The notes below the pieces were generated by a model. That model saw only the letters and a list, made by a program, of their open reading frames with translations. It was not told where the DNA came from and searched no databases. The translations under genes were made by a program, and so were the position numbers. Of a DNA stretch of 64,000 bases, positions 59,737 to 64,000 are shown piece by piece. Source of the DNA: Candidatus Hartigia pinicola (lineage in GTDB: Bacteria; Pseudomonadota; Gammaproteobacteria; Enterobacterales; Enterobacteriaceae); the NCBI GenBank assembly GCA_020541205.1, contig CP048208.1, positions 1,925,908-1,989,907 on the forward strand, in the 5' to 3' direction. Within the stretch, counting starts at the first letter, position 1; every line of letters begins with the position of its first letter.

Positions 59737-61752
59737 TTATTTATTTAATCCTAAACGTGCTTTAATATCCGCAAGCGCGGACTGTCCTTTTTGCATCTTT
59801 TCTTTAACACTAACAACTATATGTTGTTCTTCCCATTCCAAATCATCTTGTGGCAATTCTAATAAAAAACGGCTCAGATCAGGAAATACACACTCACCAT
59901 GCTGTCGACGTTCACTGCAATGAGTAAAAAACAATTCTTTTTGTGCGCGAGTTATTCCAACATAAACTAATCGTCGTTCTTCATTAATGTTCTCTTGATC
60001 AATACTAATTTGATGAGGTAATAATCCTTCATCCATACCAACAAGAAAAACATATGGGAATTCAAGTCCTTTTGAAGCATGTAATGTCATTAAATGGACC
60101 TGATTTAATTGTTCATCACATTCACTACGTTCTAGTATATAACGAAGAGTAAACCGTGTTACTACTTGATTCAATGACATAGGATCTACTAAATCATTTC
60201 CTTTTACCATGTCACTTATCCAAGAAAATAGTTGTTTAATATTTTTCATTCGCATTTCTACTACTTTAGTGTTAGTTGAAACTTCATATAACCAACTTTC
60301 ATAATTTATTTCACATAATAAATTCCGTATAACTAATAAAGGTTCATATTTAGATTGTTGAATAATCTTATCGATCCAATACACAAACTGCTTGAGGGCA
60401 ACTAAACCTTTACCTGTTAAAGTTTGCTCTAACCCTAAATCAAAGCTCGATTGATAAAGACTTTTTCCACGTTGATTAGCCCATGCACCTAACTTTTGAA
60501 TTGTTTTCGGTCCAATTTCTCGACGAGGTGTGTTAATTATACGTAAGAATGCACTATTGTCATCAGGGTTAGTAATGACTCGAAAGTAAGCAATTAAATC
60601 TTTAATTTCTGGGAGAGAAAAAAAATCAGTACTCCCTGAGATGCGATAAGGAATGCGATTTTTTATCAAAATTTTTTCAAAAATACGAGCTTGATGATTA
60701 CTCCGATATAAAATAGCGTAATCCTTGTATTGAGTTTTATTAATAAAGTGATGCGTAATCAATTCACTGATTACTTTTTCTCCTTCATGTTCTTCATTGT
60801 AAGCTGTTAATACTTTTAAAGTAGGACCATAATTAAGTTTTGAAAATAACTTTTTTTTAAATAAGTGAGGATTGTTGGAAATTAAAATATTAGCTGCTTT
60901 CAATATTCGTCCTGATGAGCGATAATTTTCCTCTAATTTAAGTACATGTAGCGTCGGGAAATCTTGACTAAGCAAAATTAAATTTTTAGGGCGTGCACCA
61001 CGCCAAGAGTAGATGGATTGATTATCATCCCCTACAACAGTAAAACGAGAAGTTGGTCCAACAAGCAATTTAATTAATTGATATTGGCTTGTGTTAGTAT
61101 CTTGATATTCATCCACTAGTAAATACTGAATTTTTTTCTGCCAGCGCTCACGCACGTCTTTGTTATGTAATAAAAGCAAAGTCGGATAACTAATAAGATC
61201 ATCAAAATCAAGTATATTACAGCTTTTTAAGTATAAATCATAACGATGATAACATTCTAGAAAATATTTTCTTTTTTCACTTTTTTCTAGTTCTAAGACT
61301 TGATTAGGTGATACAAGATCATTTTTCCAATTTGAAATTGATGAAATTAATTGTTGTAATAAATCTTTATCTTTTTTTAACAAGTCGCTTGTAAGTTCTT
61401 TTAATAGTGCTATTTGATCTTGATTATCAATCAAAGAAAAATTAGCATTCATTTTAAGTGCTTGATATTCTCTTTTTATAATTTCTAAACCTAAAGAATG
61501 AAATGTGGAGATGATAAGACCCTTAGCTGCTTTTTTACCCAAAGTTTGAGCTAAACGCTCTTTCATTTCACTTGCTGCTTTGTTGGTAAAAGTAAGCGCC
61601 GCAATTTGTCTCGGGTTATAAGCGCACTCACGAATCAAATAAATAATTTTATTCGTAATGACTCTTGTTTTTCCTGAACCAGCACCCGCTAAGACAAGAC
61701 ATGGACCATTTATAAACTCAACAGCTAGTTGCTGGTTTAAATTTAATAACAT
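59737..61752 (-). CDS. rep: ATP-dependent DNA helicase Rep
   Basis: The 671-residue product matches Rep (E. coli 673), a 3'-5' superfamily 1A helicase that helps replication forks past protein blocks and binds DnaB. Motifs in order: [11 protein letters not shown] (Q motif), GAGSGKTRV (Walker A, about 22-30), [13 protein letters not shown] (Ia), DEYQDTN (II), [17 protein letters not shown] (III; usual GDDDQ), [12 protein letters not shown] (IV), [16 protein letters not shown] (V), [14 protein letters not shown] (VI). The C-terminal region ends [13 protein letters not shown]. No downstream partner. The upstream neighbours of relatives (ppiC, ilvC) were not found. Confidence 0.97.
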   Translation of the reverse strand: MLLNLNQQLAVEFINGPCLVLAGAGSGKTRVITNKIIYLIRECAYNPRQIAALTFTNKAASEMKERLAQTLGKKAAKGLIISTFHSLGLEIIKREYQALKMNANFSLIDNQDQIALLKELTSDLLKKDKDLLQQLISSISNWKNDLVSPNQVLELEKSEKRKYFLECYHRYDLYLKSCNILDFDDLISYPTLLLLHNKDVRERWQKKIQYLLVDEYQDTNTSQYQLIKLLVGPTSRFTVVGDDNQSIYSWRGARPKNLILLSQDFPTLHVLKLEENYRSSGRILKAANILISNNPHLFKKKLFSKLNYGPTLKVLTAYNEEHEGEKVISELITHHFINKTQYKDYAILYRSNHQARIFEKILIKNRIPYRISGSTDFFSLPEIKDLIAYFRVITNPDDNSAFLRIINTPRREIGPKTIQKLGAWANQRGKSLYQSSFDLGLEQTLTGKGLVALKQFVYWIDKIIQQSKYEPLLVIRNLLCEINYESWLYEVSTNTKVVEMRMKNIKQLFSWISDMVKGNDLVDPMSLNQVVTRFTLRYILERSECDEQLNQVHLMTLHASKGLEFPYVFLVGMDEGLLPHQISIDQENINEERRLVYVGITRAQKELFFTHCSERRQHGECVFPDLSRFLLELPQDDLEWEEQHIVVSVKEKMQKGQSALADIKARLGLNK

Positions 61753-64000
61753 GATATCTCTAAATGACGTGATTTAAATAGACTAATAATAAAATAATAA
61801 CAGAAAATGCTCTTCATATAAAATTAGTGAATCTTTCCAATGAATTATATCACCGATAAAACTGAAAAACATTCCACTTATAATAAGTAAGATAATATCA
61901 AGTCGTATACTTATTTCAATCACTATTACTTTTATGATATTAGCTTTCCTATAACTATTTACATTATAGTCAAGAAATAATAAAAATTTTCAAAAAAAAC
62001 GTAAATATGTCTATTAATTTAGTACCTACATATAAATAATATTCCTATACTAAAATATAACGAAAAGTAATTAATTACGAATCACTAGTTACTATAATTT
62101 ACATTAATATTTATGTTATTATCAATAAATTTAATAAAACAAGCATCAATTAATTATTGATATAACATGAAAAATATTGTAAATGTTATTCTCTGCAACT
62201 AACTTAAACATATCACCTGATTATATCTTAATTATAAAAATTTTTTATATGAGTGCTACTTTAAAAAAAAATTAAAGAACTTCAATACTGCACTTCATCT
62301 GAAATAGTAATATTATTTATATTAATAATTATATGAAATTATATTACTATGAAGTGCAATTTATACAGAGACTTATAGTAAAAACAATCACTCAATCAAC
62401 TTAGCTTTAGAATAGTATAAAATACTAATGTAACACCTGTGTAATTATTGCTTTCTGATTCAATTAATTATTAATTTAAATCTCACTTCACTAGATTTCT
62501 ATTTATCTTTTAGATAGGGTAAATTTCTTAAGTCATTTAATAAACATATATCAATATAATAAAAAAATTACTATCTTTTCGAGAAATAATTAATGACTCA
62601 ATTTTAAAAATTGACAATTTTAATAATTCAACAACTTAACTAGTAAAACATCGAATTTTAAACTTACATAAATAGATAATATAGCTATTCCAACAATATT
62701 TTCTATAGTTCAACAACCACAACTAATGCAAATTAGTAATTTTAAGTACAGTTAAATAAATCATTAATAAATATACATACAGTATTTTAATAATATTCGG
62801 AACTCGTAATAAGTAACTATTCATAGAGATTTATTTGATTTTTAATATCAATAATCGCATGATTTGTTTTACATTAATTATAAAGTGTGTTTTATTTAAA
62901 CCTCAATAAATTTCTAATATATGTATGCTCAGTACATTGCTTGAGTAATAAATATTTAGGATATAATAACTTATACGATTATTAATAACTAAACAACCGT
63001 GAAAAAAATCAAAATTAATAAATACGCAACCCTATATCATTAGTGGATCGTTATTCAGAAAAAGATGTAATCAACTATATCATCACCATTAAAACACACT
63101 CAAAAAATCAAACTAATTTATATTATGTCATATAATTTATTTAAAATTTTACCAATGTTTATATACAGTATACATAAACATTGTATATCATGTTCTTATC
63201 TAAAATTGAATACTTTCTATTTAACCCTGTACTACTTGTTACCTAACTTACCGACAATCAGCTTAATGTTGTTATACATTAAAATGCATAAAACAATGAA
63301 AAAACTGTACATCCATATATGTTGCAAGCTGATTACTTATGATACTATTATTTTGGAGTAATTTAAAATTCCTCTAAAATTTCTAGACAGATAAATATGA
63401 TTAATAAATTGAATAGTAAAAGTAAAATATATTTAACTCTCAATTTACTTTATTTTTAAAATATTAGAGAGAGTTATTAGTTTTATATTATGCTAAGTAG
63501 GGAATGTAAGAAAACTATTTTATTACTTTAAAAAGATGAAAAAGTTTTCCTAAACGCGCTTCTTTTTCACAAAACACACTAAGATATAATAAGTGAAATT
63601 CTTTAACTAGCAATTGTGATGCTCAAGATCATTTAAATGGAAAAAAAGATTGTTATAAATAAACACACATTAGATAATTTTACTCACTAAAAAATTTACT
63701 ACTTTTAAAAACATGCTGCAATATCTTAATATTTAACATAAAATCCTGATCATAGCTAATCACACTACAATTAAGTAATATAAATAAAGCATTTTAATAG
63801 TTTTTGATTTATTAAAACTATCTTTCTTAATTCATCACAATGAATGTATAAATTATTTTATATCTTTATAAGATAACTTTCATTATTGAGAAAACATAAT
63901 TATAGAAACTTATCATAATTAACTAACTACATATATTTAAGTACAGTTCAAATCATCATTAAACTATTATTAATAGACGTACACCTATTATTACGAATAA
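61753..64000. other. Gene desert upstream of rep
   Basis: About 2.2 kb, AT-rich. Where relatives carry ppiC and ilvC nothing could be matched. The open frame at 63125-63361 is biased toward I, L, Y and K and looks fortuitous. A slightly GC-richer patch near 63540-63640 may be a relic but is unassigned. Confidence 0.5.

Noticed and set aside
1-64000. CRISPR arrays, phage genes, insertion sequences, toxin-antitoxin or defence systems
   Set aside because: No repeat-spacer pattern, transposase, integrase or related motif was recognised; open reading outside housekeeping genes is minimal.

Overview
The window reads as a piece of a shrinking gammaproteobacterial (Enterobacterales-type) chromosome, most likely from an obligate or near-obligate insect symbiont. 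Every intact gene matches an Escherichia/Serratia-type protein over nearly its full length. The DNA is very AT-rich, and only about 29% of it is intact gene. The rest looks like desert, but on close reading much of it is not random: it still holds badly eroded versions of the genes expected there.

Layout. 1-132: last 43 codons of creA. 133-10 kb: desert with a decayed rsmI near 8.7-9.4 kb, then an intact RNase P RNA gene (rnpB, 10003-10380) with promoter and terminator. 12.97-13.64 kb: yqjA (DedA family), followed by decayed carA and dapB (about 15.2-17.5 kb). 17.8-26.2 kb: folA, then the tight minus-strand cluster lptD-surA-pdxA-rsmA-apaG-apaH. 29.5-32.8 kb: thiamine importer thiB-thiP-thiQ on the minus strand. 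33.4 kb: rppH. 36.9-38.3 kb: an AGCS-family sodium:amino acid symporter. 40-54 kb: a complete 'ghost' of the enterobacterial common antigen (ECA) operon, wecA to wecG plus yifK, in ancestral order and at nearly ancestral total length. Only wecE (46139-47269) in it is still open. 54.7-57.1 kb: rho and trxA. 57.7-58.7 kb: decayed rhlB. 59.7-61.75 kb: rep. 61.75-64 kb: nothing recognised.

How the genes fit together. What survives is RNA processing (rnpB, rsmA, rppH), transcription termination (rho), replication restart/fork helicase (rep), redox (trxA), outer-membrane biogenesis (surA, lptD), undecaprenyl-carrier or membrane homeostasis (yqjA), vitamin functions (pdxA for B6, folA for folate, thiBPQ for thiamine uptake) and amino-acid uptake. 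Pyrimidine/arginine carbamoyl phosphate synthesis (carA), lysine/peptidoglycan diaminopimelate synthesis (dapB) and ECA appear lost at these loci. Making B6 and reduced folate while importing thiamine would fit a symbiont of a vitamin-poor feeder such as a blood feeder; that is inference. No phage, CRISPR, insertion sequence, rRNA or tRNA gene was recognised, and I saw no novel system. The notable finding is the readable set of fossil genes and the single survivor within them.
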